In this document: positions 52,998 through 63,575 of the stretch, in pieces
Numbering within the stretch: the stretch's first letter is position 1
Layout of the letters: each line of letters begins with the position of its first letter
Source of the DNA: Pantoea sp. Mb-10
Lineage (GTDB): Bacteria > Pseudomonadota > Gammaproteobacteria > Enterobacterales > Enterobacteriaceae
Reading direction: 5' to 3'
DNA: 64,000 bases
NCBI RefSeq assembly: GCF_021272205.1
Contig: NZ_JAJSDX010000001.1
Span: forward strand, 186,001-250,000
Notes under the pieces: generated by a model
Database searches by the model: none
What the model was told of the DNA's origin: nothing
What the model saw: the letters and a program-made list of their open reading frames with translations, nothing else
Translations under genes and position numbers: made by a program

Positions 52998-54665
52998 ATG
53001 TTTAAACAGATGAGAATTGTGACTGCCATCATTGCGATCCTGGTTGTATTTACCGTGATGCAGGCCGTTTCCGGCTCGCTTTTCCTGTCGTCATTGATTT
53101 CCGGGCAGCATAATTTTTCCACCAGCGACCAACTGTCACACCAACAGCGTGAGCTAACGGACGGCTGGCAAACGCTGATCAAAACCCGCGTCACCATCAC
53201 CCGCGTGGCCATTCGCTTTTTGAAAAACCAGAACGATGAAGCGGCACGCGCCGGCATCAACAAGCTGCTGGCCGCGGCAGCCGTCTCCCTTGATGAAGCC
53301 AAACAGCACTATGACGCCTATAAAGCGTTGCCGATGCTGCCGGGCCAAAACCTGGACGCCGCGCGCGCCGTAGAAGAAAAGTTTACCGCCTATCAGACGT
53401 TGTTAAACCAATCCATGGGGTTCCTGCAAGCCAACAACTATGCCGCGTACGGCGCGCTGGATGCCCAGCAGGCGCAGGATGAATTAGAAGCGGCGTACAA
53501 AACCTGGCGTGAACAGAATGTGCAGCTGCTTAACGCGGGCAGCGTGGAAAATGCACAGACGTATCGGCACATGCTGGTCATGATGGCTGGCATGGCGCTG
53601 ATTGTGCTGCTGCTGGTGCTGGCGGTATGGATGCTGGTGCGCAGCATTATGCTCAAACCCATGAAACAGGTTCAGCAGCATATTGAACGCCTGGCGGAAG
53701 GCGACCTCTCGACGCATTTGCACATTGAGGGGCGCAGTGAAATGGCGTCGATTGCCACCAGCCTGGAGCACATGCAGCAGTCGCTGCTGCGTACCATCGT
53801 GAAGGTGCGCGACAGCGCCGAAGTCATCTACAGCGGCGCGTCAGGCATTGCCAGCGGTAACACCGATCTCTCCGCGCGCACCGAGCAGCAGGCCGCTTCG
53901 CTGGAAGAGACCGCCGCCAGCATGGAGCAGTTAACCGCTACCGTGAAGCAGAACGCCGACAATGCCCGCCAGGCGGCCCATCTGGCGAAAACCGCCTCCG
54001 ATACCGCCAACAAAGGCGGCAACGTGGTGGATGGCGTGGTAAAAACCATGCGTGATATCGCCCAAAGCTCACAGAAGATTGCCGATATTACCAGCGTCAT
54101 CGACGGCATTGCTTTCCAGACTAATATTCTGGCGCTCAACGCCGCCGTGGAAGCCGCGCGCGCTGGCGAACAGGGTCGTGGCTTTGCCGTGGTCGCGGGT
54201 GAAGTGCGCAATCTGGCACAGCGCAGCGCGCAGGCCGCGAAAGAGATCAAATCGCTGATTGAAGGCTCTGTACAGCGCGTCGAGCTCGGGTCGCAGCAGG
54301 TCAGCAGCGCCGGCGACACCATGCAAGAAATTGTCGGTGCCGTCACGCGCGTCAGCGACATTATGGGTGAGATCACCTCGGCGTCTGACGAACAGAGTCG
54401 CGGGATCGATCAGATTGGTCAGGCGGTCAATGAAATGGATCGTGTGACGCAGCAGAACGCCACGCTGGTGCAGGAGTCGGCTAACGCCTCGGCCTCGCTG
54501 GAGCAGCAGGCCAGCAGCCTTTCGGCCGCCGTGGCGCGCTTCAAAACCGGTGCGCGCCAGGCGAGCGCGGCGGTGGCCCAGCCCGTGAAAACGCTCTCCG
54601 CGCTGCCCGCGGCTGCGCCGCGCACCGTCAGCGCAAGCAGTAACGAAAACTGGGAAACGTTTTAA
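52998..54665 (+). CDS. Methyl-accepting chemotaxis protein, Tsr/Tar type
   Basis: This 555-aa chemoreceptor has TM1 (about 7-30), a periplasmic four-helix sensor (31-190), TM2 (191-213), a HAMP domain (about 215-265) and a cytoplasmic signalling coiled coil with the hairpin tip containing [28 protein letters not shown]. It ends in NWETF, the CheR/CheB tether. R64, R69 and R73 in the sensor match the amino-acid-binding arginines of Tsr and Tar, so an amino-acid ligand is inferred. The promoter looks FliA-dependent. Confidence 0.94.
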   Translation: MFKQMRIVTAIIAILVVFTVMQAVSGSLFLSSLISGQHNFSTSDQLSHQQRELTDGWQTLIKTRVTITRVAIRFLKNQNDEAARAGINKLLAAAAVSLDEAKQHYDAYKALPMLPGQNLDAARAVEEKFTAYQTLLNQSMGFLQANNYAAYGALDAQQAQDELEAAYKTWREQNVQLLNAGSVENAQTYRHMLVMMAGMALIVLLLVLAVWMLVRSIMLKPMKQVQQHIERLAEGDLSTHLHIEGRSEMASIATSLEHMQQSLLRTIVKVRDSAEVIYSGASGIASGNTDLSARTEQQAASLEETAASMEQLTATVKQNADNARQAAHLAKTASDTANKGGNVVDGVVKTMRDIAQSSQKIADITSVIDGIAFQTNILALNAAVEAARAGEQGRGFAVVAGEVRNLAQRSAQAAKEIKSLIEGSVQRVELGSQQVSSAGDTMQEIVGAVTRVSDIMGEITSASDEQSRGIDQIGQAVNEMDRVTQQNATLVQESANASASLEQQASSLSAAVARFKTGARQASAAVAQPVKTLSALPAAAPRTVSASSNENWETF

Positions 54666-54704
54666 CGCTCAGCACCGCGCGGGCGCATCACGCGCCCGCG
54701 TCAG

Positions 54705-55610
54705 TCAACTCTTCAATTTGGGATCGAGCGCGTCACGCAGCCCGTCACCCAACAGATTAAAGGCCAGCACGGTAAAAAAGATCGCCAGGCTTGGGAAGAT
54801 GGCGACATGGGGCGCCATCACCATGTCGGCACGCGCTTCGTTGAGCATCGCGCCCCACTCCGGCGTGGGCGGCTGCGCGCCAAGCCCCAAAAATGACAGG
54901 CTGGCGGCAGTGATAATTGAGGTGCCGATGCGCAGGGTAAAATAGACCACAATCGACGATACCGTGCCCGGTAAAATATGCCGTAGCAGAATGGTCCAGT
55001 CTGAGGCACCAATACTGCGGGCCGATTCAATATAGGTTTGGTGTTTCAGCACCAGCGTATTGCCGCGCACCAGGCGGGCGAACGCCGGAATGCTGAAAAT
55101 CGCTACCGCAATGATCACATTGCTCATGCCGCTGCCCATGATCGCCACTACCGCAATGGCCAGCAAAATACCGGGAAACGCGAACAGCACATCGCACACG
55201 CGCATGGTGATGCGATCCCACCAGCCTTCGTAATAGCCCGCCAGCAGGCCAAACAGCGTGCCGATTACGCTGCCGATCGCCACCGAGAAAAAGCCGGCAA
55301 TCAGGGAAATACGCGTGCCGACCAGCACCCGGCTAAAGATGTCGCGGCCCAGCGAATCTACGCCAAACAGGTGCATCAACGACGGCCCCTCGTTCAGACG
55401 GTCGTAGTCAAAATAGTTTTCGGCATCAAAGGGGACAATCCATGGCGCTATACATGCCACCACGATCAACAGCAGCACAAAGCCCCCGGCCAGCATCGCC
55501 ACTGGCTGCTGGCAAAAGCGCCGCCAAAATTCGCGCCAGGGTGTGCGTACCCGATTTTCCGCGAGCGTTGGCATGCTGCGCAGTGCCGCTTCACGACGCC
55601 AGTTCTTCAA
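54705..55610 (-). CDS. gsiD: Glutathione ABC transporter permease GsiD
   Basis: This 301-aa permease (E. coli 303 aa) has an N-terminal cytoplasmic segment, six helices and the EAA loop [22 protein letters not shown] chose a TTG start at 55610: it gives the E. coli-like start (.KNWRRE) and AGGAG lies six bases before it, overlapping the gsiC stop (TAAGGAG). A longer frame from 55670 inside gsiC is unlikely. Confidence 0.92.
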   Translation of the reverse strand: MKNWRREAALRSMPTLAENRVRTPWREFWRRFCQQPVAMLAGGFVLLLIVVACIAPWIVPFDAENYFDYDRLNEGPSLMHLFGVDSLGRDIFSRVLVGTRISLIAGFFSVAIGSVIGTLFGLLAGYYEGWWDRITMRVCDVLFAFPGILLAIAVVAIMGSGMSNVIIAVAIFSIPAFARLVRGNTLVLKHQTYIESARSIGASDWTILLRHILPGTVSSIVVYFTLRIGTSIITAASLSFLGLGAQPPTPEWGAMLNEARADMVMAPHVAIFPSLAIFFTVLAFNLLGDGLRDALDPKLKS

Positions 55611-55620
55611 TTGCAACTCC

Positions 55621-56541
55621 TTACCTGTAGCGAATAGCCGGATTGATTGCCGCATAGAGCATATCGACAATCAGATTGATCAAAATGAACTCCAGCGAGA
55701 ACAACAGCACTTCCGCCTGAATCACCGGGTAATCGCGCATCGCCACTGAATCCACCAGCAGGCGGCCAAGACCGGGCCAGTTAAACACCACCTCGACCAC
55801 GATGGAGCCCCCCAGCAGAAAACCGAACTGCAGCCCCATCATGGTGATCACCGGAATCATGGCGTTGCGCAAGCCATGCTTCACCACCACCAGCGATTCG
55901 CGCACCCCTTTGGCGCGGGCGGTGCGCATGTAATCTTCCTGCATCACCTCAACAAACGCGGCGCGCGTAAAACGCGCCATCACCGCCGCCACGGCGGCGC
56001 CCAGCGTGATCGAGGGCAGAATATAGTGCTGCCAGCTGTCTGCCCCCACCGTAGGTAGCCATCCCAGCTCTACCGAGAACACCTGCATCAGCAGCATGCC
56101 AAGCGCAAACGCCGGAAACGAAATGCCCGACACCGCCAGCGTCATGCCGAGGCGATCCGGCCAACGGTTACGCCATACCGCCGAGACAATGCCAATGGCC
56201 ATGCCAAACAGCACCGCCCACACCATGCTGGTGAGCGTCAACCACAGCGTGGGGAAAAAGCGCGCCGCGATCTCCTGCGCCACCGGTCGTTTTGACACCA
56301 TCGAGTGGCCAAAATCGCCTTGCACCGCGTTGAGCATAAAGTGCCAGAACTGCTGAATCAGCGGTTGATCCAGTCCCAACTCCTGCCGCACCAGCGCCAC
56401 CACCGAGGCGTCAGCTTCCGGCCCGGCAATCAGCCGTGCCGGATCGCCGGGCAGCAGATGCACAAACAGGAACACCAGCACCGCCACAATCAGTAACGTG
56501 GGAATCAGCCCGAAGAGGCGCTTTAGAAAATAGTTAAGCAT
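55621..56541 (-). CDS. gsiC: Glutathione ABC transporter permease GsiC
   Basis: This 306-aa dipeptide-family permease (E. coli length 306) begins [19 protein letters not shown] and has the EAA loop [23 protein letters not shown]. It pairs with GsiD. Its stop codon is part of the gsiD Shine-Dalgarno, indicating tight coupling. Confidence 0.95.
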   Translation of the reverse strand: MLNYFLKRLFGLIPTLLIVAVLVFLFVHLLPGDPARLIAGPEADASVVALVRQELGLDQPLIQQFWHFMLNAVQGDFGHSMVSKRPVAQEIAARFFPTLWLTLTSMVWAVLFGMAIGIVSAVWRNRWPDRLGMTLAVSGISFPAFALGMLLMQVFSVELGWLPTVGADSWQHYILPSITLGAAVAAVMARFTRAAFVEVMQEDYMRTARAKGVRESLVVVKHGLRNAMIPVITMMGLQFGFLLGGSIVVEVVFNWPGLGRLLVDSVAMRDYPVIQAEVLLFSLEFILINLIVDMLYAAINPAIRYR

Positions 56542-56583
56542 GCGAAATCCTGCGGGCCCGTCCCACCGGACGGGCCGCGTCCA

Positions 56584-58119
56584 TTACTTCAGATCGGCCT
56601 CATCGAAATTAAACGAGGTATCGGGCATGACGTAAAAACCACTGAGCTTTTTATTGTTGGCAGACACCAGCTGCTCAACCACCAGCGGAATCCACGGATG
56701 ATCGTTCCAGATGCGATCCTGTGCGTCTTTGTAGAGCTGGGCTTTCTGCGTGCGATCGGTGGTTTTGAGCGCATCGCTCAGATCCTTGTCCACGTCAGGA
56801 TTGCTGTAAAACGCGGTATTGAAGATCACCGGTGGCCAGGAGCCGGTAGCAAACAGCGGCGTCAACGCCCAATCGGCTTCCCCCGTAGAAGCGGACCAGC
56901 CGGTGTAGAACATGCGCACCCCGCTCTCTTTCTGCCCTTTACCCTCGACTTCAGCAGCGCGCTGGCCCGCGTCCATCGCCGTAACTTTCACCTTCACACC
57001 CACCTGCGCCAGCTGCTGCTGGGTGAACTGCAGCACTTTTTGCGCGGTGCTGTGGTTGTGCGATGACCATAGCGTCGTTTCAAAGCCGTTGGGATAACCG
57101 GCCTCTTTCAAGAGCTGTCGCGCTTTCGCCGGATCGTAAGGGATGGCCGGATAGCGCTGGGCAAAATCAATCGCGGGCGGCACGATGCCGGTGGCCGGCG
57201 TGGCGTAACCGGAAAACGCCACTTTCGCCAGCGCCGTACGGTTAATGGCATAGTTCAGCGCTTCACGCACCTTGGGATTATCGAACGGCTTCTGCGTCAC
57301 ATTGAGGCTGATGTAACGCTGCATGATGGACGGCGTCGTGACGACATCCAGATTGCCATTCGCTTTCAGCCGCTGCGCCTGCTCAAACGGGATGGGGAAC
57401 GCAAAGCTGGCTTCGCCGGTTTGCAGCATGGCCGCACGGGTGTTGTTGTCCACCACCGGGCGGAACGTCAACGCATCAAGCTTGGGATAGCCTTTTTTCC
57501 AGTAGCCGTCCCATTTTTTAACTTTGACAAAATCGGTTTGATTCCAGGCGTCAAACACGTAAGGCCCGGTGCCCACCGGATGGAACCCGATATCTTTGCC
57601 GTATTTCTTCAGCGCAGCGGGCGAAATCATCACCGCAGCCGGGTGTGCCAGGTTGTTAATAAAGGCCGAGAACGGTTGTTTGAGCGTAATCTTCACCGTG
57701 AGCGGATCGACCGCCTCGGTTTTTTCAACATACTTGAACAGGTTGTAGCGCTTGAGATGGTTATCCGGATTGCTGGCGCGATCGATATTGGCTTTCACCG
57801 CCTCGGCATTGAACGGCGTGCCATCCTGGAACGACACGCCCGGACGCAGCTTGATAGTGTACGTCAGGCCATCGCTGCTCGCCGTGTAGCTTTCGGCCAG
57901 TACATTTTGCAGCTTCATGTCTTTATCGAAGCCAAACAGGCCCTGATAAAACGCTTTGGCCACCGATTGCGACAGCGTGTCATTGGCATCGTAAGGGTCG
58001 AGCGTGGTAAAGGTGGACGCCACGGCAATCACCGCCTCTTTCGCCGCCCATGCCGGTAACGCCAGCGCCGAACTAAGCACGCCCGCTGCGATGGCCCCTT
58101 TTCGCAAAATATGGTGCAT
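56584..58119 (-). CDS. gsiB: Glutathione-binding protein GsiB
   Basis: This 511-aa periplasmic family-5 binding protein (E. coli 512 aa) has a signal peptide (cleavage after LPAWA near residue 25) and the family signature around [17 protein letters not shown]. It captures glutathione for GsiACD. It ends [17 protein letters not shown] as in E. coli. Confidence 0.95.
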   Translation of the reverse strand: MHHILRKGAIAAGVLSSALALPAWAAKEAVIAVASTFTTLDPYDANDTLSQSVAKAFYQGLFGFDKDMKLQNVLAESYTASSDGLTYTIKLRPGVSFQDGTPFNAEAVKANIDRASNPDNHLKRYNLFKYVEKTEAVDPLTVKITLKQPFSAFINNLAHPAAVMISPAALKKYGKDIGFHPVGTGPYVFDAWNQTDFVKVKKWDGYWKKGYPKLDALTFRPVVDNNTRAAMLQTGEASFAFPIPFEQAQRLKANGNLDVVTTPSIMQRYISLNVTQKPFDNPKVREALNYAINRTALAKVAFSGYATPATGIVPPAIDFAQRYPAIPYDPAKARQLLKEAGYPNGFETTLWSSHNHSTAQKVLQFTQQQLAQVGVKVKVTAMDAGQRAAEVEGKGQKESGVRMFYTGWSASTGEADWALTPLFATGSWPPVIFNTAFYSNPDVDKDLSDALKTTDRTQKAQLYKDAQDRIWNDHPWIPLVVEQLVSANNKKLSGFYVMPDTSFNFDEADLK

Positions 58120-58182
58120 CGTATGGTTCTCCTGTAGTCCCTGTTATGTGCGACATCGGCTGATGGCGCGCTTGATTGCTGT

Positions 58183-60036
58183 TTACGCGCCGCTGATCGC
58201 ATGGCGAGCAACAAAATGCCCCGGTGCAACTTCCAGCAGCGGTGCCACTTCCGGCTCATCATCCAATGGGCGAATCGGGCTGGGAATATCGTCCGCGATC
58301 AGCGCCCGCTCGCGGTGCCGATGCGCCGGATCGGCCACCGGCACCGCCGCCATCAGTTTTTTCGTGTAGGGGTGCTGCGGCTGTTCAAAGACCGCCTGGC
58401 GTGGCCCCATTTCGACAATTTGTCCGAGATACATCACCGCCACGCGGTGGCTGATGCGTTCTACCACGGCCATGTCGTGTGAGATAAACAGAAACGCGAT
58501 GTTGAATTCTCGCTGCAAATCCAGCATCAAATTGACGATCTGCGCCTGGATCGACACATCCAGCGCCGAAACGGCTTCGTCGGCGATCACCACTTTGGGA
58601 TTTAACGCCAGCGCCCGGGCGATACAGATGCGCTGACGCTGTCCGCCAGAAAACTCGTGCGGATAGCGCTGGGCATGTTCCGGCAGTAGCCCCACGCGCT
58701 CCAGCAGCCACGCCACGCGCTGCTCGGCCTGGCGTCGGCCCAGGGTCCGGTGCACCAGCAGCGGCTCCATAATGGAAAACCCCACCGTCAGGCGCGGGTC
58801 GAGCGAGGCGTAAGGATCCTGGAAAATAAACTGCATTTCGCGGCGCAGTGAGGCCAGATCGCGCCCTCGAAGCGCATCAATGCGCTGCCCGTTAAACGTG
58901 ATGGTGCCGCCCTGGCTGGCCATCAGCCGCAGCAGCGAACGCCCGGTGGTAGACTTGCCGCAGCCGGATTCGCCCACCAGCGCCAGGGTTTCACCGGCGT
59001 AAAGATCAAAGCTGATTTTTTCCACCGCGTGTACCCGCTGTTTCACGCGATTGAATAGGCCGCCGCGCAGGTCAAAGCGCGTCACAAGGTTCTGCACCTG
59101 TAACAGAGGCGGCTGGTCATAGCGCACCGTATCCTGTGGCGTGCTGGATTCCTCACAGCCGTTCGCGTGCAGCAGGGGAAATTTGGCCGGCAGCGGCGCT
59201 CCGCGCATCGCACCCAGTTTCGGTACCGCCGCCAGCAGCGCGCGGGTGTAAGGCTCCGCCGGTGCCGCAAACAGCTGTTGCACCGGCGCACGTTCGATCA
59301 CCTCTCCGCGATACATGACCTGCACGCGGTCGGCCATTTCCGCCACCACGCCCATATCGTGCGTGATAAAGATCACCCCCATCTGCATCTCTTTTTGCAG
59401 CACGCGGATCAGCTGGAGGATTTGCGCCTGAATGGTCACGTCCAGCGCGGTGGTGGGTTCATCGGCAATCAGCAGGGCTGGCTTGCATGACAGAGCCATG
59501 GCGATCATGATGCGCTGGCGCATACCGCCGGAGAGTTGGTGCGGATAGCGCGCCAGCACGCTTTGCGCTTCGGGAATCCGCACCAGATCCAGCATGCGGC
59601 GCGCTTCCGCCTGCGCCTGCTGATGGCTTTTGTGCTGGTGCAACCGAATGGATTCCGCGATCTGTTCCCCTACGGTAAACACCGGATTGAGCGAGGTCAT
59701 CGGCTCCTGGAAAATCATTGCCATATCGGCGCCGCGTACGCGCCGCATCTGACTGGCAGGGGTGCGCATGATGTCGAGCACCTCGCCGCTGCGCCGCTGC
59801 AGGAACACCTCCCCGCTGACCTCAGCGTTGCGCGCCAGCAGGCGCATCAGCGCCAGCGACGTCACCGATTTGCCCGATCCGGACTCACCCACCAGCGCCA
59901 GCGTTTCGCCGCGATGCACCTCTAACGTCAGGTTGCGTACCGCCTCCGTCACGCCCCCCTCGTGCTGGAAGCGCACCTGGAGATCGCGCACCGCCAGCAC
60001 CTGATCCGGGGTCAATCGCACAGCCCGATCCGTCAT
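58183..60036 (-). CDS. gsiA: Glutathione ABC transporter ATPase GsiA
   Basis: This 617-aa protein (E. coli 623 aa) carries two fused ABC domains: Walker [13 protein letters not shown] and signature [15 protein letters not shown] in the first, [12 protein letters not shown] and [15 protein letters not shown] in the second, each followed by the oligopeptide-family C-terminal domain. It powers glutathione import. It starts 9 bp after iaaA. Confidence 0.96.
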   Translation of the reverse strand: MTDRAVRLTPDQVLAVRDLQVRFQHEGGVTEAVRNLTLEVHRGETLALVGESGSGKSVTSLALMRLLARNAEVSGEVFLQRRSGEVLDIMRTPASQMRRVRGADMAMIFQEPMTSLNPVFTVGEQIAESIRLHQHKSHQQAQAEARRMLDLVRIPEAQSVLARYPHQLSGGMRQRIMIAMALSCKPALLIADEPTTALDVTIQAQILQLIRVLQKEMQMGVIFITHDMGVVAEMADRVQVMYRGEVIERAPVQQLFAAPAEPYTRALLAAVPKLGAMRGAPLPAKFPLLHANGCEESSTPQDTVRYDQPPLLQVQNLVTRFDLRGGLFNRVKQRVHAVEKISFDLYAGETLALVGESGCGKSTTGRSLLRLMASQGGTITFNGQRIDALRGRDLASLRREMQFIFQDPYASLDPRLTVGFSIMEPLLVHRTLGRRQAEQRVAWLLERVGLLPEHAQRYPHEFSGGQRQRICIARALALNPKVVIADEAVSALDVSIQAQIVNLMLDLQREFNIAFLFISHDMAVVERISHRVAVMYLGQIVEMGPRQAVFEQPQHPYTKKLMAAVPVADPAHRHRERALIADDIPSPIRPLDDEPEVAPLLEVAPGHFVARHAISGA

Positions 60037-60045
60037 GCCTGCTCC

Positions 60046-61011
60046 TTAGTTGTCGCGGTAAATGGCAACCTCAATCTCGCCGTCAACGAAAGCGAATCCG
60101 CGGTACATGCCTTCGCTGTTAAACGGCAGTACCACGTTGCCGTGGCCGTCCACCGCAATCAGTCCTCCGCTGCCCTCAAGCTCCTGCACTTTATCGTGGA
60201 TGACGCTAGCAGCGGCCTGTTGCAGCGACCGTCCACCATAAACCATCTGCGCAGCGACATCGTAGGCCGCCAGCGTGCGGATAAACACTTCACCGGTGCC
60301 GGTGCAGGACACCGCTGCGGTCTCATTACTGGCATAGCAGCCGGCGCCCGGCAGCGGTGAATCGCCGACGCGCCCTGCCTGTTTATTGGTCATGCCGCCG
60401 GTTGACGTCGCCGCGGCCAAGTTGCCGTGCAGATCGCAGGCCACCGCGCCCACGGTCCCCATTTTGCGCTCCGGGTCCAGCGGCTCAGCGCCGCTCTGCG
60501 CAGCGGCACCGTCATGGTCCAGCACGCTGTGCTGAAGGGAGATGGCGCGCTGCAGTTGCTCCCAACGTTCGGGCGTGGAGAAAAAGTCGGGTTCGACTGG
60601 CTCCAGGCCTTGCGCTTCTGCGAAGGCCTCAGCGCCTGTGCCGATCAACAGTACGTGCGGACTCTTTTCCAGTACGCTGCGCGCCGCCAGGATAGGATGA
60701 CGAATACGGCTTACGCCGGCTACGGCCCCCACGTCCAGCGTGCGGCCATCCATAACGCACGCGTCCAGTTCATGCGTGCCCTGGTGGGTAAACACCGCGC
60801 CCTTGCCCGCGTTAAACAGCGGACAGGCTTCCAGCAGCCGCACGGCTTCGGTCACGGCGTCCAGCGCGCTGCCGCCTGTAGCAAGAATCTGCTGGCCCGC
60901 GCTGACCACGGCGCGTAACGCGTCACGAAAGGCCTGCTCTTTCTCCGCGCTCATCGCGGCGCGCGTAATCGCACCCGCGCCGCCGTGAATGGCAATTACG
61001 GCTTTAGTCAT
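60046..61011 (-). CDS. iaaA: Isoaspartyl peptidase / L-asparaginase IaaA
   Basis: This 321-aa Ntn-hydrolase (E. coli length 321) self-cleaves before the nucleophile Thr186 in KMGTVGAVACD into alpha and beta chains. It removes isoaspartyl residues from dipeptides. GDSPLPGAGCYA and GTGEVFIRT match the family. It heads the gsiABCD operon and is divergent from moeA, as in E. coli. Confidence 0.96.
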   Translation of the reverse strand: MTKAVIAIHGGAGAITRAAMSAEKEQAFRDALRAVVSAGQQILATGGSALDAVTEAVRLLEACPLFNAGKGAVFTHQGTHELDACVMDGRTLDVGAVAGVSRIRHPILAARSVLEKSPHVLLIGTGAEAFAEAQGLEPVEPDFFSTPERWEQLQRAISLQHSVLDHDGAAAQSGAEPLDPERKMGTVGAVACDLHGNLAAATSTGGMTNKQAGRVGDSPLPGAGCYASNETAAVSCTGTGEVFIRTLAAYDVAAQMVYGGRSLQQAAASVIHDKVQELEGSGGLIAVDGHGNVVLPFNSEGMYRGFAFVDGEIEVAIYRDN

Positions 61012-61237
61012 ACCCGATTTCCTGTGGTGAGATCAGTATGAAAAACACTGATTTAAAATGGTTTTCATCATTTTTAAGCAATTTTTGAATATAGAAAGCC
61101 CCTTCTGCCTTGTAAAGCAGAAAATGTCTCCTTGGTCATAACGTTTTAATGTGGGTTATGCTTTTTCGTCGCATGTGACGCGGCCGCCCTTTGCCTGCCA
61201 TAATAGGCACATCTGACGTCTACCCTTAGAGAACACG
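61012..61237. promoter_or_regulatory. iaaA-moeA divergent promoter region
   Basis: This 226-bp, AT-richer gap should hold both promoters. No site is clear enough to name. Confidence 0.4.
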
Positions 61238-62473
61238 ATGGAACCTTTTACCGCCGGACTACTTTCCCTCGAAGAGGCGCAGCACACCCTGCTGCAACAG
61301 CTGACGCCCATCCGTGATTGCCTTGATGTTTCCCTGTTTGAGGCCGCAGGCCGGATCACCGCGCGCGCCATCGCCTCGCCGATCAACGTGCCCTCGTTTG
61401 ATAACTCGGCGATGGACGGTTATGCCGTCCGCATGGCCGACCTCACGGCGCACAGCGTGCTGCCCGTGGCGGGTAAAGCCTTTGCCGGGGCGCCGTTTAA
61501 GGGCGCGTGGCCGGCAGGCAGCGTCGTGCGCATTATGACCGGCGCCCCGCTGCCCGAAGGGTGCGATGCCGTTGTGATGCAGGAGCACACCGAGCCGCGC
61601 GACGAAGGCATTGTGATTACCGCCCCCGTGCACGCCGGACAGAACATTCGCCGCGTAGGCGAAGATCTGCAGGCCGGAAAAACGGTCTTGGAAGCGGGCG
61701 TGCGCCTTGGCGCTGCGGAGCTGCCGCTGTTGGCCTCGCTGGGCATCACGCACCTGAGCGTGCTGCGCAAATTGCGCGTCGCTATTTTTTCCACCGGCGA
61801 TGAGCTGCAGGCGGTGGGCAAGCCGCTGGGCGAAGGCCAGATTTACGACACCAATCGCTTCGCCGTCTCATTGATGCTGCACAAGCTGGGGTGCGAAGTG
61901 ATCGATCTCGGCGTGATTGCCGACGATCCCGCGCAGCTACGCCACGCCTTCGTGGAAGCCGACCGGCAGGCCGATGTGGTGATCAGCACCGGAGGCGTGT
62001 CGGTCGGCGAAGCCGATTTCACCAAAGCGATTCTTGAGGAGTTAGGCACGATCAGCTTCTGGAAGTTGGCCATTAAACCCGGCAAACCGTTTGCCTTTGG
62101 TCGCCTGGCGAACAGCTGGTTCTGCGGGCTGCCGGGCAATCCGGTTTCAGCGGTGGTGACCTTTTATCAGCTGGTGCAGCCGATGCTGGCGACGCTTACG
62201 GGCCAAAGCACGAATATCATGCCGCTGCGCCTGCGCGCGCGCGCCGCAGAACGGCTGAAGAAATCGCCCGGTCGGATTGACTTCCAGCGCGGTATTTTGC
62301 ACCGCGACAAGGATGGCGAGTTAACGGTACGCAGCACGGGTGCGCAAGGCTCTCACATATTCAGTTCTTTTGCTCTGGCAGACTGCTTTATTGTGCTGGA
62401 GCGCGATCGCGGGACCGTAGAACCCGGCGAATGGGTTGACGTAGAACGCTTTAGCAGCGTACTGGAGGGATGA
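61238..62473 (+). CDS. moeA: Molybdopterin molybdenumtransferase MoeA
   Basis: This 411-aa enzyme (E. coli 411 aa) inserts molybdate into adenylylated molybdopterin. It has [11 protein letters not shown], the MoaB/Mog-type molybdopterin-binding domain with FSTGDEL and [11 protein letters not shown], and the C-terminal beta-barrel domain IV. Its TGA overlaps the moeB ATG (ATGA). Confidence 0.97.
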   Translation: MEPFTAGLLSLEEAQHTLLQQLTPIRDCLDVSLFEAAGRITARAIASPINVPSFDNSAMDGYAVRMADLTAHSVLPVAGKAFAGAPFKGAWPAGSVVRIMTGAPLPEGCDAVVMQEHTEPRDEGIVITAPVHAGQNIRRVGEDLQAGKTVLEAGVRLGAAELPLLASLGITHLSVLRKLRVAIFSTGDELQAVGKPLGEGQIYDTNRFAVSLMLHKLGCEVIDLGVIADDPAQLRHAFVEADRQADVVISTGGVSVGEADFTKAILEELGTISFWKLAIKPGKPFAFGRLANSWFCGLPGNPVSAVVTFYQLVQPMLATLTGQSTNIMPLRLRARAAERLKKSPGRIDFQRGILHRDKDGELTVRSTGAQGSHIFSSFALADCFIVLERDRGTVEPGEWVDVERFSSVLEG

Positions 62474-63252
62474 TGGAAGGCGCGCTAAGCCATGATGAGA
62501 TGCTGCGCTATAACCGACAGATTGTGCTGCGCGGCTTTGATTTTGACGGCCAGGAGCGGCTTAAAGCGGCGCGCGTGCTGGTGGTGGGGCTGGGCGGGCT
62601 CGGCTGTGCGGCAGCGCCCTATTTAGCCTCGGCTGGCGTGGGCCATCTCACGCTGCTGGATTTTGACCACGTGAGCCTCAGTAACCTGCAGCGGCAGATC
62701 CTGCACAGCGATGCGCGCATCGGCCAGCCTAAAGTTGAGTCCGCGCGTCAGCAGCTGACGGCGCTGAATCCCCACTGCGCGCTGGAGGCAGTGAATGCGC
62801 AGCTCGACGATGCGCAACTCAGCGCGCTGATTGCCCGCCACGATGCGGTGTTAGATTGTAGCGATAACGTCAGCACGCGTGAGCAGGTGAATCGACTCTG
62901 TTTCAGTCACCAAGTGCCGCTGATTTCCGGCGCCGCTATCCGCATGGAAGGTCAGTTGAGCGTGTTTACCTGGCAGGCCGATGAGCCGTGCTACCGCTGC
63001 ATCAGCCGCCTGTTCGGCGAGCAAACCCTAAGCTGCGTAGAAGCCGGTGTGATGGCGCCGCTGGTGGGGGTGATCGGCACGCTGCAGGCGATGGAAACCC
63101 TTAAGGTGCTGGCTAAGGTCGGCCAGCCCGCGCGCAAACAGCTGTTGATGTACGATGCGATGAGCGCAGAGTTTCGCAACATGAAGGTGGCGCGCGATCC
63201 CGGCTGCGAGATATGCAGTTTGCGTGCCGCGGGTCGCGGCAAGGTGTTTTAG
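62470..63252 (+). CDS. moeB: Molybdopterin-synthase adenylyltransferase MoeB
   Basis: This 260-aa E1-like enzyme activates the C-terminus of MoaD as an acyl-adenylate. It has the nucleotide motif GLGGLGC, the [10 protein letters not shown] region near the catalytic aspartate, and two zinc Cys pairs, EPCYRC and GCEIC. E. coli MoeB (249 aa) ends soon after that last pair (CEVCGQ); here 11 more residues ([11 protein letters not shown]) follow, and the DNA encoding them matches the tandem repeat that continues past the stop. A second ATG at 62473 is also possible. Confidence 0.96.
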   Translation: MMEGALSHDEMLRYNRQIVLRGFDFDGQERLKAARVLVVGLGGLGCAAAPYLASAGVGHLTLLDFDHVSLSNLQRQILHSDARIGQPKVESARQQLTALNPHCALEAVNAQLDDAQLSALIARHDAVLDCSDNVSTREQVNRLCFSHQVPLISGAAIRMEGQLSVFTWQADEPCYRCISRLFGEQTLSCVEAGVMAPLVGVIGTLQAMETLKVLAKVGQPARKQLLMYDAMSAEFRNMKVARDPGCEICSLRAAGRGKVF

Positions 63253-63575
63253 CCACAGGCCGTGGCGGGGCTTGTGCCACTTGCAGTGGCGGGGCTTATG
63301 CCGCAGGCAGCGGCACGGTGCCTTTGCCACAGGCCGTGGCGGCGCTTATGCCGCAGGCAGCGGCACGGTGCTTTAGCCACAGGCCGTGGCGGCGCTTATG
63401 CCGCAGGCAGCGGCACGGTGCCTTTGCCACAGGCCGTGGCGGCGCTTGTGCCGCAGGCAGCGGCACGGTGCCTTTGCCACAGGCCGTGGCGGCGCTTGTG
63501 CCGCAGGCAGCGGCACGGTGTTTTAGCCACAGGCCGTGGCGGGGCTTGTGCCGCAGGCAGCGGCACGGTGCTTTT
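63225..63575. repeat. Tandem array of 50-bp double-hairpin units
   Basis: Units start at 63252, 63326, 63376, 63426, 63476 and 63526. The period is exactly 50 bp except for the first unit, which carries an extra 24 bp with its own hairpin (GCCAC-TTGCA-GTGGC). Each unit has two hairpins with 5-nt loops: GCCAC-AGGCC-GTGGC and TGCCGC-AGGCA-GCGGCA, joined by short linkers. A degenerate half-unit (TGCCGC-GGGTC-GCGGCA) at 63225-63241 lies inside moeB. Copies differ at only a few positions. The period is not a multiple of three, so no constant reading frame is kept. Confidence 0.93.

Noticed and set aside
22001..60000. Skew of Chi sites (GCTGGTGG) on either strand
   Set aside because: Examples occur on both strands and follow gene orientation by eye; without a proper count no polarity claim is possible.
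63252..63575. Possible CRISPR array
   Set aside because: Units are contiguous with no unique spacers, and no cas genes are present.
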